Shown here: positions 53,394-62,841 of the stretch, one piece after another | Layout of the letters: each line of letters begins with the position of its first letter | Numbering within the stretch: position 1 is the first letter of the stretch | Source of the DNA: Psychromonas sp. CNPT3 | GTDB taxonomy: Bacteria > Pseudomonadota > Gammaproteobacteria > Enterobacterales > Psychromonadaceae | Reading direction: 5' to 3' | DNA: 64,000 bases | Assembly (NCBI RefSeq): GCF_000153405.2 | Contig: NC_020802.1 | Span: 2,933,883 to 2,997,882, forward strand | The notes under the pieces: model-generated | The model's database searches: none | The model's input: only the letters and a program-made list of their open reading frames with translations | What the model was told of the DNA's origin: nothing | Made by a program: the position numbers and the translations under genes

Positions 53394-54005
53394 TATCTCT
53401 AACAGTTGCAACTTACCCGTACTGTCAAACATACCTTCTTTTAAACGCTTACCATTTATTTTAATAAAACGTTCACTGGCTAACGAGGAATACATATGCG
53501 CATCATAATGAATAACGGGTACTAAGCGCTGAAAATCACGGGGCATATCACTCAAATCTGAGCTGCTAACACCACTCTCAAACACTTCTTCCTGTATATC
53601 TACATTATCACTCGGATCTAATAATGCAGCTTTAAAGCGTGACGTCAACCCTACAGAGACACCTTTATAATCAATTTCTTTCGTGTCTTTTGGTGAATGT
53701 AGTGGCACTACTTTCGAATTCAAAATAACAGGTGCCACATCAATGCTGGCGGCCAGGGGTAAAGGTTGAGTTACAAAATGTACAATAGAGACGGCTTTAA
53801 ACGTTTTCTCTTCTAATGGGATGGGCTCTGCGACTGTTAACGGAAGGTGTTTTTGATGCAACGCATCGTACAAAGCAACACTCAAAAGGACAACAAAAGT
53901 GACTAATCCCCATAAGATCCAACTTTTCCCTTTGAACGTATTATGGCTAAGTGGGATGCTTACTCTACCCTGTTTTTTTTGCTGAGCTTTTAAAATAGTC
54001 GACAT
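53316..54005 (-). CDS. exeB: General secretion pathway protein B (ExeB/GspB-like)
   Basis: A 229-residue protein. A short cytoplasmic tail, one membrane helix (WGLVTFVVLLSVALYDAL, about residues 32-49), a long periplasmic region with the proline-rich stretch typical of ExeB/GspB, and a C-terminal GspB domain (RLVPVIHYDAHMYSS ... SIFRVNNQSFSLQSLVDW). With ExeA it helps place the type II secretin in the peptidoglycan layer. The start overlaps the exeA stop (TAATG). The last ~80 bp belong to the tandem repeat tract. Confidence 0.87.
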   Translation of the reverse strand: MSTILKAQQKKQGRVSIPLSHNTFKGKSWILWGLVTFVVLLSVALYDALHQKHLPLTVAEPIPLEEKTFKAVSIVHFVTQPLPLAASIDVAPVILNSKVVPLHSPKDTKEIDYKGVSVGLTSRFKAALLDPSDNVDIQEEVFESGVSSSDLSDMPRDFQRLVPVIHYDAHMYSSLASERFIKINGKRLKEGMFDSTGKLQLLEIQPQLSIFRVNNQSFSLQSLVDWKGF

Positions 54006-55585
54006 TACAGCACCTCCTGTAATTTTGGAGACTGTGGATTAAGCGCTTGCATTAATAGCATTAAAGTACGCGAGCCCACGATCCCATCTTGGCTTAACTG
54101 CTGCGTTTCCTGAAATTGTTGCACTTTTGATGCGAGCGCCGGATCAAAATAATCATCATTACCGAGATCTACCGCCTGCAATGTCGATAGCGTTTGTTTT
54201 AACCAGCGCACATTCTCCCCTTGCTGAGATAATTTAAGCACTCCTTTCTCCTTGAAAGGTCTTTTCCACAATAACGTTAAGTCGCCGTCCCAATAATACT
54301 GCAACCATGCTTCCGATACGCTGATCAGTTGCGAGCCTAAAAGTAACTGGTAGTCTTCTTTGATTTTATATAACACAACATAAACGCTTTGATCTGCATT
54401 ATTTAATTTCAAAATTGCGGGGTAATTTAAGCGCGCTAATTCACTCATATTACTGCGCCTAGAAAAACACACCAAACTCACCCGTTCGCCTTGTGTGCAA
54501 TCAATACCCTCTAATGGCACTTCGTATCCCCAAATGGCATACAGGGTGCTTAGTGCGACTGCATAGTTCCCTTTATTCAAGTCAAGCGTTTGATGATCTG
54601 AAAACCAATGAAAGTTATTACTTATTGAAGCCTTATTGGGTACTGTTTCTGACATTGAAAAATGCTGATAAAATTGTGTTGCATTATTTTTAATCTTCGC
54701 CAAATTAAAGACAACCAAAACGCCTAATATAACGAATAATAACGCTCTCCCATACTGACTAAATAACGTTTTACTCGCAGTAAACTGCATTTCAGAAGCT
54801 GCTTTTTTTACCAGGCTTGTATTGATAGACTCTTTATTTTGCGAATAAGCACTCAATAAACAGCGCTCACATAATAAATTAATCAATCTTGGGACGCCTT
54901 GGGTGTATCTATAAATTTGCTGTAATGCCATGCTTTCAAAAATCGGCATATGTGCACCGGCAACGTGCAAACGGAACTCAATGTAATTGGCGCATTGTGC
55001 AGCGCAAAGCGGTAATAAATGATAACGCGCGGTGATACGCTGTGCTAATTGCCTAAACTCAACGGACTTTAATTTTTGCTGAAGCTCTGTTTGGCCGACC
55101 AATATAACTTGTAATGGCTTGTTATTATTCGATTCTATATTCGTTAATAAACGCAGTTGCTCCAATACTGCAAAGGAAAGGTGCTGCGCTTCATCAATCA
55201 AAATAATAGCGCGTCGTCCTTGCGCTAAATTATTCATCATCCAATGTCGTATTGCATCAAAGAGTAATTTTAAACTGTTTTTATCTACATCATAATCAAT
55301 GTTAAATTCATCGCACACGCTCGCTAACAGCTCTATTTCATTTAAGGCTGGGTTAACAATACAAGCAATATCGATATGATCAGGTAAAGCCTCTAATAAA
55401 GCCCGGCATACAATGGTTTTTCCCGTGCCGACTTCGCCGGTTAATAGGACAAACCCCCCATTTCCTTGTAAACCATAATTAAGATGTGCCAACGCTTCTT
55501 TATGGCGTTCACTTAAAAATAGAAAATCTGGATCGGGTGCGATACAAAAAGGCAATTCCTTTAGCGCAAAAAAATGTTGATACAT
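54005..55585 (-). CDS. exeA: ExeA/GspA-type AAA ATPase with peptidoglycan-binding domain
   Basis: About 526 residues from ATG 55585 (MYQHFFALKELPF), the canonical N-terminus; longer frames overlap the divergent cca. The AAA domain has Walker A GEVGTGKT (about residues 49-56) and Walker B AIILIDEAQHL. A membrane helix (LLFVILGVLVVFNLA) precedes a periplasmic C39-like region and a C-terminal peptidoglycan-binding domain (VRWLKQTL, DPALASKVQQFQ). The known role, with ExeB, is secretin assembly and peptidoglycan remodelling for type II secretion. No gsp structural genes are in the window. Confidence 0.9.
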   Translation of the reverse strand: MYQHFFALKELPFCIAPDPDFLFLSERHKEALAHLNYGLQGNGGFVLLTGEVGTGKTIVCRALLEALPDHIDIACIVNPALNEIELLASVCDEFNIDYDVDKNSLKLLFDAIRHWMMNNLAQGRRAIILIDEAQHLSFAVLEQLRLLTNIESNNNKPLQVILVGQTELQQKLKSVEFRQLAQRITARYHLLPLCAAQCANYIEFRLHVAGAHMPIFESMALQQIYRYTQGVPRLINLLCERCLLSAYSQNKESINTSLVKKAASEMQFTASKTLFSQYGRALLFVILGVLVVFNLAKIKNNATQFYQHFSMSETVPNKASISNNFHWFSDHQTLDLNKGNYAVALSTLYAIWGYEVPLEGIDCTQGERVSLVCFSRRSNMSELARLNYPAILKLNNADQSVYVVLYKIKEDYQLLLGSQLISVSEAWLQYYWDGDLTLLWKRPFKEKGVLKLSQQGENVRWLKQTLSTLQAVDLGNDDYFDPALASKVQQFQETQQLSQDGIVGSRTLMLLMQALNPQSPKLQEVL

Positions 55586-55657
55586 TAAAAACCCTAAAAC
55601 GTGTGACGAATGAATATTTCTCTTATAATAACTAAATAGCTGATAAAGGGGAAAACA

Positions 55658-56884
55658 ATGCAAATATTTTTAGTCGGAGGTGCGCTCCGTGACAAACTAT
55701 TAGACTTAAAAGTCAAAGATCGTGATCATGTGGTCGTCAACGCAACCCCTAAAATGTTATTAGATCTGGGATATAAGCAAGTGGGTAAAGATTTCCCTGT
55801 CTTTTTACACCCAACAACAGGTGAAGAATATGCATTAGCGCGTACCGAGCGTAAAAATGCACCGGGTTATCATGGATTTGACTGTTATGCAGGACAAGAT
55901 GTCAGTTTAGTCGAAGATTTACAGCGTCGCGATCTCACTATCAATGCAATGGCTTGTTCTGACGACGGTAAAATCATTGATCCTTACCATGGACAAAATG
56001 ATTTAAAAAATAAAATATTACGCCATGTATCTCCCGCCTTCTGTGAAGATCCCTTACGGGTTTTACGCGTTGCACGATTTGCTGCGCGATTTTATCATTT
56101 AGGTTTTCGTATCGCCTCTGAAACCTTATCTTTAATGCGCCAGTTGAGCCTTAGTGGTGAGCTCGAATCTTTGACTTCTGAGCGCGTTTGGCAAGAAACG
56201 GATAAAGCATTAGCCACAGACGATCCGCAAATATATTTTTCTGTACTACGCGAATGTGGGGCTTTAAGTATTTTATTTCCTGAAATAGAAAATCTTTTTG
56301 GCGTACCGGCACCGAAACGCTGGCATCCTGAAATAGATACAGGGATCCATACTTTAATGGTCGTAAAACAAGCGACAAAACTATCTAATGATAACGCTTT
56401 TCGTTTTGCATGTTTAGTACATGATTTAGGTAAAGCGCTGACACCGCCCGAGTTATGGCCGAGTCATAAAGGTCATGGCGAGCTTGGACTAAAAGTGATT
56501 CGCGCTTTTTGTCAGCGTTTAAAAGTCCCGAATGAATATCGCGACTTAGCGTTATTAGTCAGTGAGCACCACACCTTAATACACAGCGCAGTGACGCTTG
56601 ATGCGGCTATATTACTTAATATTATGGATAAGTGTGATGCATGGCGTAAACCGTCACGGTTCTTACAAATGCTTGAATGCTGTATTGCAGATTCAAAAGG
56701 ACGACTCGGTTTTGAAGAGAATGAATACCCCAGTGCAGATCATGTTTGGCAAGCCTTTTTAGTGGCTAAAGATGTCAGTGTGCAAGAGATCATTGCCCAA
56801 GGATTTCAAGGTCAAGAAATTAAACAGGCATTACTTATTGCACGTATTCAGGCCGTACAACAATATAAAAATAACCTTCAATAA
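55658..56884 (+). CDS. cca: Multifunctional CCA tRNA nucleotidyltransferase
   Basis: A 408-residue class II CCA-adding enzyme. The N-terminal nucleotidyltransferase has [10 protein letters not shown] (residues 6-15), DRDHV with the metal-binding Asp pair, ARTERKN and [13 protein letters not shown]. The C-terminal HD phosphohydrolase has [13 protein letters not shown]. It repairs tRNA 3' ends, and the HD part adds phosphatase and phosphodiesterase activities. A strong AAGGGG lies before the ATG. Followed by a hairpin and convergent bacA, the same neighbourhood as in E. coli. Confidence 0.97.
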   Translation: MQIFLVGGALRDKLLDLKVKDRDHVVVNATPKMLLDLGYKQVGKDFPVFLHPTTGEEYALARTERKNAPGYHGFDCYAGQDVSLVEDLQRRDLTINAMACSDDGKIIDPYHGQNDLKNKILRHVSPAFCEDPLRVLRVARFAARFYHLGFRIASETLSLMRQLSLSGELESLTSERVWQETDKALATDDPQIYFSVLRECGALSILFPEIENLFGVPAPKRWHPEIDTGIHTLMVVKQATKLSNDNAFRFACLVHDLGKALTPPELWPSHKGHGELGLKVIRAFCQRLKVPNEYRDLALLVSEHHTLIHSAVTLDAAILLNIMDKCDAWRKPSRFLQMLECCIADSKGRLGFEENEYPSADHVWQAFLVAKDVSVQEIIAQGFQGQEIKQALLIARIQAVQQYKNNLQ

Positions 56885-56890
56885 GCAAAG

Positions 56891-56919
56891 ATGACGATAC
56901 GTTATAAACGTGTCGTCAT
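56891..56919. terminator. Hairpin between convergent cca and bacA
   Basis: ATGACGATACGT pairs with ACGTGTCGTCAT (one G-T-type mismatch) around a 5-nt loop, directly after the cca stop. No long T-run. Confidence 0.6.
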
Positions 56920-56935
56920 TCATTAAATAATTGTT

Positions 56936-57733
56936 TTAGCTCAGCACATAAAATAAAAGAGCAGCCAGTAAGACGCGGTATATCACAAAAGGCAACATAC
57001 CCATTTTATTTAAAATAATTAAAAAAACATGAATACATAAAATAGCGCTAATAAACGAGACCCCAGCACCAATCAATAACCCCTGCCAATCGACGCTTTG
57101 CTCAGATAATATAAATTTAAGAAGATCGTATCCCGATGCCATGGCAATAATAGGCACTGACATTAAAAAAGAAAAACGTGCGGCGGCTTCTCGTGTCAGA
57201 CCTAACATTAAGGCAGCAGTGATCGTTATACCCGATCGAGAAGTGCCAGGGATCAAGGCTAAAACCTGAGCGAAACCGATGATCATGGCACCTTTAAAAC
57301 CTGTTTGATGCTCTGTTTTGATGCGTTTAGCACGAAAATCTGCCCAACCGAGTAACAAACCAAAAACTAACGTCGTCACAGCAATCACATAACCACTGCG
57401 CAGATACATTTCAACCAGATCCTTACCTAAAAATCCAATCACAGCGGCCGGGAGAGTCGCATACAAAATCCACCAAGTCAGCTTACTGTCTGGCGTTTGT
57501 TGCTTGGTTTTTAACGAATAACACCAAGCCCCGCACATACGCCCAATGTCACGTCGAAAATAGATAAGCACCGCACCTAATGTGCCTATATTTAAAACCA
57601 AATCAAACGCTAAACCTTGATCCGGCCAATCTAATAAAATAGAAGGTAAAATAAGATGTGCTGAGCTCGAAATAGGTAAAAACTCAGTTAAGCCTTGGAT
57701 CAAGGCAAGTACTACAATTTGAAACGTGGTCAT
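56936..57733 (-). CDS. uppP: Undecaprenyl-diphosphatase
   Basis: A 265-residue polytopic membrane protein of the BacA/UppP family that recycles undecaprenyl pyrophosphate to the monophosphate carrier for cell-wall synthesis. N-terminal [19 protein letters not shown] (about residues 12-30) and the second motif [14 protein letters not shown] (about 161-174) carry the catalytic Glu, Ser and Arg residues. Length matches E. coli BacA. Confidence 0.97.
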   Translation of the reverse strand: MTTFQIVVLALIQGLTEFLPISSSAHLILPSILLDWPDQGLAFDLVLNIGTLGAVLIYFRRDIGRMCGAWCYSLKTKQQTPDSKLTWWILYATLPAAVIGFLGKDLVEMYLRSGYVIAVTTLVFGLLLGWADFRAKRIKTEHQTGFKGAMIIGFAQVLALIPGTSRSGITITAALMLGLTREAAARFSFLMSVPIIAMASGYDLLKFILSEQSVDWQGLLIGAGVSFISAILCIHVFLIILNKMGMLPFVIYRVLLAALLFYVLS

Positions 57734-57782
57734 AACGATCCTTTACATAAAAATTTAAAAAGACTGTGGGTGTACTGATTTT

Positions 57783-57808
57783 GCATATTAAAATATCATG
57801 GGTATATA
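57783..57808. repeat. Family A repeat, solo end
   Basis: GCATATTAAAATATCATGGG followed by TATATA resembles the family A right end with several changes. Located just upstream of bacA and downstream of folK. Confidence 0.5.
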
Positions 57809-57814
57809 CCACGA

Positions 57815-58303
57815 TTATTGTATTAAGTTCACCTCTAATATCCATAACTTTTGTTTTTGTTGTGGATATTCAAGCCAAAGTTGCTGATATGTTTTATTTA
57901 ACGTCGGGTGCACTAATAAGGGAGCAAGCTCCTTCAAAGGTTTTAAAACAAACGCATTACTGGTGATTTCTGCACGTGGCACATTGATCGTTACATCGAC
58001 CAAGTTATCATAGAGGAGCAGGTCAAGATCTAACTTGCGCGCCGAGAATTTTATTGCGTTGTCTTTTCGTCCCAGTTTTTTTTCTATCTCTTTTAAAATT
58101 AGCTGCAATCTTGACACGCTTAAGTCGGTATCAAATGCCACGACTAAATTATAAAAAGTGCCTCCTTTAAAACCCACTGCTTCACTTTCATATAAGGAAG
58201 AATGGCTAAAATTCGTAAACTCTGCTTGTAATAACTTAAGACCTGCGCGCACACTCTTTAATCTATGCAGATTAGAGCCAACACCTATAAATACGCGAGC
58301 CAC
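57815..58303 (-). CDS. folK: 2-Amino-4-hydroxy-6-hydroxymethyldihydropteridine pyrophosphokinase
   Basis: A 162-residue HPPK-like protein, which transfers pyrophosphate from ATP to the pterin in folate synthesis. Visible are VFIGVGSNLHRL at the start, FYNLVVAFDTDL, LGRKDNAIKFSARKLDLDLLLYDN with the paired metal-binding Asp residues, and VPRAEIT..AFVLKPL. Overlaps the folB stop by one base, so the two folate genes are coupled. It may be a second, FolK-like paralogue often linked to folB in marine gammaproteobacteria. Confidence 0.93.
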   Translation of the reverse strand: MARVFIGVGSNLHRLKSVRAGLKLLQAEFTNFSHSSLYESEAVGFKGGTFYNLVVAFDTDLSVSRLQLILKEIEKKLGRKDNAIKFSARKLDLDLLLYDNLVDVTINVPRAEITSNAFVLKPLKELAPLLVHPTLNKTYQQLWLEYPQQKQKLWILEVNLIQ

Positions 58304-58656
58304 TAACGCTGTCCGCGTTCAATACTCACCCCTAGACTTTGTGCTTGAGGTAAGGCTCCCGGTTTATGTAACGTTAACTTTATCCATTTAACGCCAAAAT
58401 CTTGCATTATAAGTTGCGCCACTTTTTCAGCCATTGTTTCCAAAAGCTCAAACTGGTTTTTCTGTGCAAATTCACTCACTGCTGTGGCGACACTAAAATA
58501 ATTCAAGGCTAAATTAATATCATCGCTTAAGGCGGCTGGTTTATTATCATATGCCATCTCTAAATCAAAATAGAGCTTTTGCTGTAATGACTTTTCCCAT
58601 GCATAGACACCGATGGTAGTAATGACTTCTAACTGCTTAATAAAAACAATATCCAT
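58303..58656 (-). CDS. folB: Dihydroneopterin aldolase
   Basis: A 117-residue tunnelling-fold enzyme of folate synthesis, cleaving or epimerising dihydroneopterin. It shows DIVFIKQLEVITTIGVYAWEK at the start with the conserved Glu, LNYFSVATAVSEF in the middle and the C-terminal catalytic Lys in IKLTLHKPGALPQA. Directly upstream of folK. A family B repeat separates it from divergent plsY. Confidence 0.96.
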   Translation of the reverse strand: MDIVFIKQLEVITTIGVYAWEKSLQQKLYFDLEMAYDNKPAALSDDINLALNYFSVATAVSEFAQKNQFELLETMAEKVAQLIMQDFGVKWIKLTLHKPGALPQAQSLGVSIERGQR

Positions 58657-58677
58657 TTTGGATCCTTTAAAATATTC

Positions 58678-58841
58678 TTATACCAAAAGAATTAATTTAG
58701 CTTCCATATGTTGCGCAGGAAAAATTAACACTAGCAAGGCGTGAATTGCAGGAGAGTGTTGTTCTCACTTCAAAACTCACAACGCTGGTAGGGATAATTT
58801 CAACAAGCAAAACGGATCACTTTTTAGTTCCTTTGCTATTA
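58678..58841. repeat. Family B MITE-like repeat, full copy
   Basis: A 164-bp element bounded by TTATACCAAAAGAATT and TTCCTTTGCTATTA. It is nearly identical to the reverse complement of 7530-7694 along its length, with long shared blocks such as CAGGAAAAATTAACACTAGC. No coding capacity. It sits between divergent folB and plsY. Confidence 0.82.
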
Positions 58842-58871
58842 CGCATTAAACACGTCAATTGAACAAAAAAG

Positions 58872-58903
58872 AGACATAATGTAACATAGATAACATTACG
58901 TCT
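58872..58903. promoter_or_regulatory. Inverted repeat upstream of plsY
   Basis: AGACATAATGT and ACATTACGTCT (10 of 11 positions pair, 10-nt spacer), about 32 nt before the plsY start. It may be an operator for plsY or folB, or a hairpin in the leader. Confidence 0.45.
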
Positions 58904-58934
58904 TATTTTACATGATAGAGAAAAATAAATACAA

Positions 58935-59531
58935 ATGATTATACTCATCAGTCTACTCTTTATCTTTTGCTCCTACCTCCTTGGAGGCCTAAATGGTGCG
59001 ATTTTATTATGCCGCATAAAAGGTTGGGAAGATCCCCGCCTAGCGGGCTCAAAAAATCCCGGAAGCACTAACATGTTGCGTCTACATCATGCGCAAGCTG
59101 CCAGTGCAGTGCTTATTTTTGATCTTTTAAAAGGCACCCTTCCCGTATATCTTGCCTATTTCCTTGGTTTTTCACCGCTGTGCATTGGATTTATAGGTAT
59201 CGCCACCTGTTTAGGTCATATTTTCCCGCCTTATTTTGAATTTAAAGGAGGCAAAGGTGTGGCAACGAGTCTTGGTGTATTGTTGCCTTTAGGTACCAAT
59301 ATGAGCGGGTTACTCGTCTTAACTTGGCTACTGACCTTAGCCATCAGCGGCTATGCATCTTTAGCTGCCATTATTACTGCAATTGCAGCGCCCATTATTA
59401 TTGAACAGATCAAGCCCGAGTTTACTTTACCGGTTTTAATGCTTTCAATTTTAATTTTATTGCGTCATGTAAGTAACATAAAACGCTTATTATCAGGAAA
59501 AGAGAAAAAAATAGTGAACTGGAAACAATAA
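58935..59531 (+). CDS. plsY: Glycerol-3-phosphate acyltransferase PlsY
   Basis: A 198-residue, five-helix membrane enzyme that acylates glycerol-3-phosphate from acyl phosphate, starting phospholipid synthesis. Motifs are YLLGGLNGAILLCR, GSKNPGSTNMLR (active site), ATCLGHIFPPYFEFKGGKGVAT and a C-terminal LILLRHVSNIKRLL. Divergent from folB, the same order as in E. coli. Confidence 0.96.
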   Translation: MIILISLLFIFCSYLLGGLNGAILLCRIKGWEDPRLAGSKNPGSTNMLRLHHAQAASAVLIFDLLKGTLPVYLAYFLGFSPLCIGFIGIATCLGHIFPPYFEFKGGKGVATSLGVLLPLGTNMSGLLVLTWLLTLAISGYASLAAIITAIAAPIIIEQIKPEFTLPVLMLSILILLRHVSNIKRLLSGKEKKIVNWKQ

Positions 59532-59616
59532 TAGCCATAAAGACATTGGTAGTTATTAATAAGCTCGTTATAATTAACAAATTCACAACATTCTCGCCAT
59601 ATATGGAGTTAACCTA

Positions 59617-60054
59617 GTGTATTTAATTAAACGCATCACCTGTTTGATCGGCTTAACGATGAGCATTTTCAGTTTTACTACGACGGCACAATCTCTCTCT
59701 AAAACAGCACAAGAAGCCATTGGAGATCGTATTTCTCCCATAGGCAGTGCTTACTTAGATGGCGAAATAGGTACTCATAATGTCGCAACGATAGCAGCAA
59801 AACCCGCAGAGCCTCGATCTGGAGAGCAAGTTTATAATAGTTATTGCGTCGCATGTCACGCCACCGGTGTTGCAGGCGCCCCTGTAAAAGGTAATAAAGC
59901 AGCTTGGGAGCCTCGCCTTGCACAAGGTATGGACAAATTGTTAGAGCATGCGATTAAAGGCTTTAATGCGATGCCTGCGAGAGGCACATGTATGGATTGT
60001 AGCGATGATGAAATGGCGGATACGGTAAAATTCTTAACTAAAAACATGAATTGA
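59617..60054 (+). CDS. Monoheme cytochrome c5
   Basis: A 145-residue periplasmic cytochrome. A Sec signal peptide (LIKRITCLIGLTMSIFSFTT... TTAQS, about residues 3-27) is followed by one class I domain with the heme site CVACH (about residue 89), Met ligand in GFNAMPARG and the pair CMDCSDDE typical of cytochrome c5. It starts with GTG at 59617, with GGAGTT upstream. An electron carrier to terminal oxidases. Confidence 0.92.
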   Translation: MYLIKRITCLIGLTMSIFSFTTTAQSLSKTAQEAIGDRISPIGSAYLDGEIGTHNVATIAAKPAEPRSGEQVYNSYCVACHATGVAGAPVKGNKAAWEPRLAQGMDKLLEHAIKGFNAMPARGTCMDCSDDEMADTVKFLTKNMN

Positions 60055-60098
60055 ACAAAAATATAAAGCATCTTAAAGGATGCTAACAGGGAAAATAT

Positions 60099-60500
60099 AT
60101 GCGTTTATTACACACTATGTTACGCGTAACGGATCTACAAAAGTCGATAACTTTCTATACCCAAGTTTTAGACATGCAATTGTTACGTCAATCTGAAAAC
60201 AAAGAGTACCAATATACGTTGGCTTTTTTAGGCTATGCGGATGAAAGCCAACATACGGTATTAGAGCTGACTTATAATTGGGGCACGACAAGCTACGATA
60301 TGGGTAATGCCTATGGCCATATTGCCATTGAATGTGACGATATCTATGCAACCTGTAAAAAAATACAACAGCTAGGAGGTGTTATTACACGTGCACCTGG
60401 CCCTGTTAAGGGCGGCACGACGGTTATCGCTTTTGTCAAAGATCCTGATGGGTATATGATTGAACTAATTGATAAAAAAGATGCTGCGAGCGGACTTTAA
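60099..60500 (+). CDS. gloA: Lactoylglutathione lyase (glyoxalase I)
   Basis: A 133-residue vicinal-oxygen-chelate enzyme turning the methylglyoxal-glutathione hemithioacetal into S-lactoylglutathione. [23 protein letters not shown] has the first His ligand; LELTYNWG carries Glu; GHIAIECDD carries His; and [13 protein letters not shown] carries the final Glu, so all four metal ligands are present. The short bacterial nickel-type length fits. It could cooperate with the glyoxalase-II-like hydrolase at 6765-7394. Confidence 0.96.
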   Translation: MRLLHTMLRVTDLQKSITFYTQVLDMQLLRQSENKEYQYTLAFLGYADESQHTVLELTYNWGTTSYDMGNAYGHIAIECDDIYATCKKIQQLGGVITRAPGPVKGGTTVIAFVKDPDGYMIELIDKKDAASGL

Positions 60501-60551
60501 AAATAGAAATGGTAGGCAATATATCTATATCGCCTACCTTTAGTTTATGTA

Positions 60552-61031
<480 letters not shown>

Positions 61032-61074
61032 TTATCTATGTGATCTCATTGAAAATTCAACAAAAACATCTTTT

Positions 61075-61938
61075 TTATTCTTGTGCCCACAGTGATACAC
61101 CGACCAATCCTGCATCCGCACCATATTCAGCGCGCTGAATCTCACTGTGAAAAGCCGCCGGCATTGTCGATAAATGATTTTGAATTCGCCCGATATACCC
61201 GCTTGCTAAGCCAACACTACCGCCGATTTTAAAGACTTCTATGTCTAAACTAATACTTAAATCTGCGATCATATTGGCAATGGTTTGCGCTGATCTCTCA
61301 ATAATTTCAATACCTCTAGGATCATTTTCCTGACATTTTTGCATTACCATTTTACCGTCGCATGACTCGCCCCAAAAAGACTTTCCGGCATTGCCAATAG
61401 CCGTACCAGAGGCAATACTCTCGACGCAACCTTTACGTCCACAGCCACACATGGGGCCATTGGGATCGGCAAGCATATGCCCTGCATGGCCCGCTATACT
61501 ACGATAGCCCGTTAATAATTTATTATTAATAACAATGCCAGCCCCTACGCCCGTTGAAATAGTAATAAAGGCCATATTCTGTACCTGACAATGCTGGAAC
61601 TCTGCCCAAGTTGCCGCTTGTGCATCATTTAAGATAAAAACAGGGAGGCTTGAAAATTTTTCAATACTACTCTTAAGTGGGTAGGATTTTAAGCCACCAA
61701 GGTTAGAAGGGTTTAATGCGCTAATAATGCCATTATGAATAATACCCGTAGAGGCAATCGCGATATAATCGGCATCGCTCAGTAAAGGCGAAAGTAGCTC
61801 TTTTAACGCACCATCTAAAGCAACCGCTTTGGATGAGGCTGGCGTTTTCACCTGCATTCTGCGCGTTAGTACGCCATCTCGAATAAGTGTTGCTGCTATT
61901 TTTGTCCCACCAATGTCAACCGCTAAGCAAGTCTTCAT
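61075..61938 (-). CDS. nanK: N-acetylmannosamine kinase (ROK family)
   Basis: About 287 residues from ATG 61938 (MKTCLAVDIGGTKIAATLI), with GGAG seven bases upstream, overlapping the nanE stop as ATGA. ROK kinase with the phosphate loop DIGGTK, the substrate motif ILNDAQAATWAEF, GVGAGIVIN and the zinc-binding set GHMLADPNGPMCGCGRKGCVES in part. It phosphorylates ManNAc to ManNAc-6-phosphate, the substrate of the adjacent epimerase NanE. Sequence alone cannot fully exclude another hexose specificity, but the context is strong. Confidence 0.92.
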   Translation of the reverse strand: MKTCLAVDIGGTKIAATLIRDGVLTRRMQVKTPASSKAVALDGALKELLSPLLSDADYIAIASTGIIHNGIISALNPSNLGGLKSYPLKSSIEKFSSLPVFILNDAQAATWAEFQHCQVQNMAFITISTGVGAGIVINNKLLTGYRSIAGHAGHMLADPNGPMCGCGRKGCVESIASGTAIGNAGKSFWGESCDGKMVMQKCQENDPRGIEIIERSAQTIANMIADLSISLDIEVFKIGGSVGLASGYIGRIQNHLSTMPAAFHSEIQRAEYGADAGLVGVSLWAQE

Positions 61939-62639
61939 TGGCCATCTCCACACGGCGTAATACGTCCTAATTGCACTTGATCTTTAAACCAACCACAAAT
62001 ATGTTCGATACGCGTAATAGCAGAGCCTACCGTGACGCAAGAGGCTCCCGCCTGCATCGCTTGTTTAGCAAGTCCAGGCGAATTATAGCGGCCTTCTGCC
62101 ATCACAAAATAACCTTGTTCACTAAACCGTGTTACTAAAGAAAAATCAGGCACAATCGGGATAACCTTACCCGTATAACCCGAAAGTGTCGTGCCAATGA
62201 TATCTGCACCAAGCTGATGACTGCGTTCACCGTCTTCAAAGTCGGAACAATCTGCCATGACCAAGCAACCCTGTGCATGTATTTCTTTGATCAAGGTTGC
62301 AACCGATGTCGGGCGAGGCCTATGCGTTGCATCAATCGCAATAATATTGGCACCCGCCTCTTTTAATGCAATCACATCTTCGATGAAAGGAGTAATACGC
62401 ACCGCAGAATCTTTTAGATCTCTTTTTATAATACCAATAATCGGGACATCAACATGGGCGCGAACCGCTTTAATATTTTCAATGCCTTCAATGCGTAAGG
62501 CACTCGCACCACCGTTGATACAAGCTTGTGCCATAGCAGAAACAATACGAGGATCATCCATAGGGCCAAAGTCAACAGGCTGACATGATGCTACAAAACT
62601 TTGCTGTAAGGCAATAAGACAAGCGCTATTATCTTTCAT
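61935..62639 (-). CDS. nanE: N-acetylmannosamine-6-phosphate 2-epimerase
   Basis: A 234-residue TIM-barrel enzyme turning ManNAc-6-P into GlcNAc-6-P. Visible are GASALRIEGIENIKAVR, PIIGIIKRDL with the catalytic Lys, IIAIDATHRPRP, VMADCSDFEDG and the C-terminal VTVGSAITR. It has a GGAG ribosome binding site that also lies in one arm of a long dyad (62650-62704), so translation could be controlled by RNA structure. First gene of the catabolic series. Confidence 0.96.
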   Translation of the reverse strand: MKDNSACLIALQQSFVASCQPVDFGPMDDPRIVSAMAQACINGGASALRIEGIENIKAVRAHVDVPIIGIIKRDLKDSAVRITPFIEDVIALKEAGANIIAIDATHRPRPTSVATLIKEIHAQGCLVMADCSDFEDGERSHQLGADIIGTTLSGYTGKVIPIVPDFSLVTRFSEQGYFVMAEGRYNSPGLAKQAMQAGASCVTVGSAITRIEHICGWFKDQVQLGRITPCGDGQ

Positions 62640-62649
62640 ATGTAGTTAA

Positions 62650-62704
62650 ACTCCAAAATTTGAACAACTTGTAAATATTTACTTCATGTTGTTATCTTTG
62701 GAGT
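62650..62704 (-). promoter_or_regulatory. 55-bp interrupted dyad upstream of nanE
   Basis: Nested inverted repeats share one centre near 62677: ACTCCAAA (62650-62657) with TTTGGAGT (62697-62704), AACAAC (62663-62668) with GTTGTT (62688-62693), and the central perfect palindrome GTAAATATTTAC (62671-62682). On the minus-strand transcript the left arm carries the nanE GGAG ribosome binding site. It may be a protein operator, an RNA hairpin or both. Confidence 0.65.
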
Positions 62705-62841
62705 AAAACTTCAATTACTTAATATTTTAATTGAGAACTAGATCATTATAAAATCAAAGATGAGAGCGTGAAATGTTGAAATAAACGAGCTTCGATGGGT
62801 GTAATGATGGGATACATCGATAAAAACGGTATCTCAATAGA

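Noticed and set aside
54005..55663. Longer exeA start at 55663
   Set aside because: It adds 26 residues that overlap divergent cca. The conserved N-terminus begins at 55585, with a ribosome binding site.
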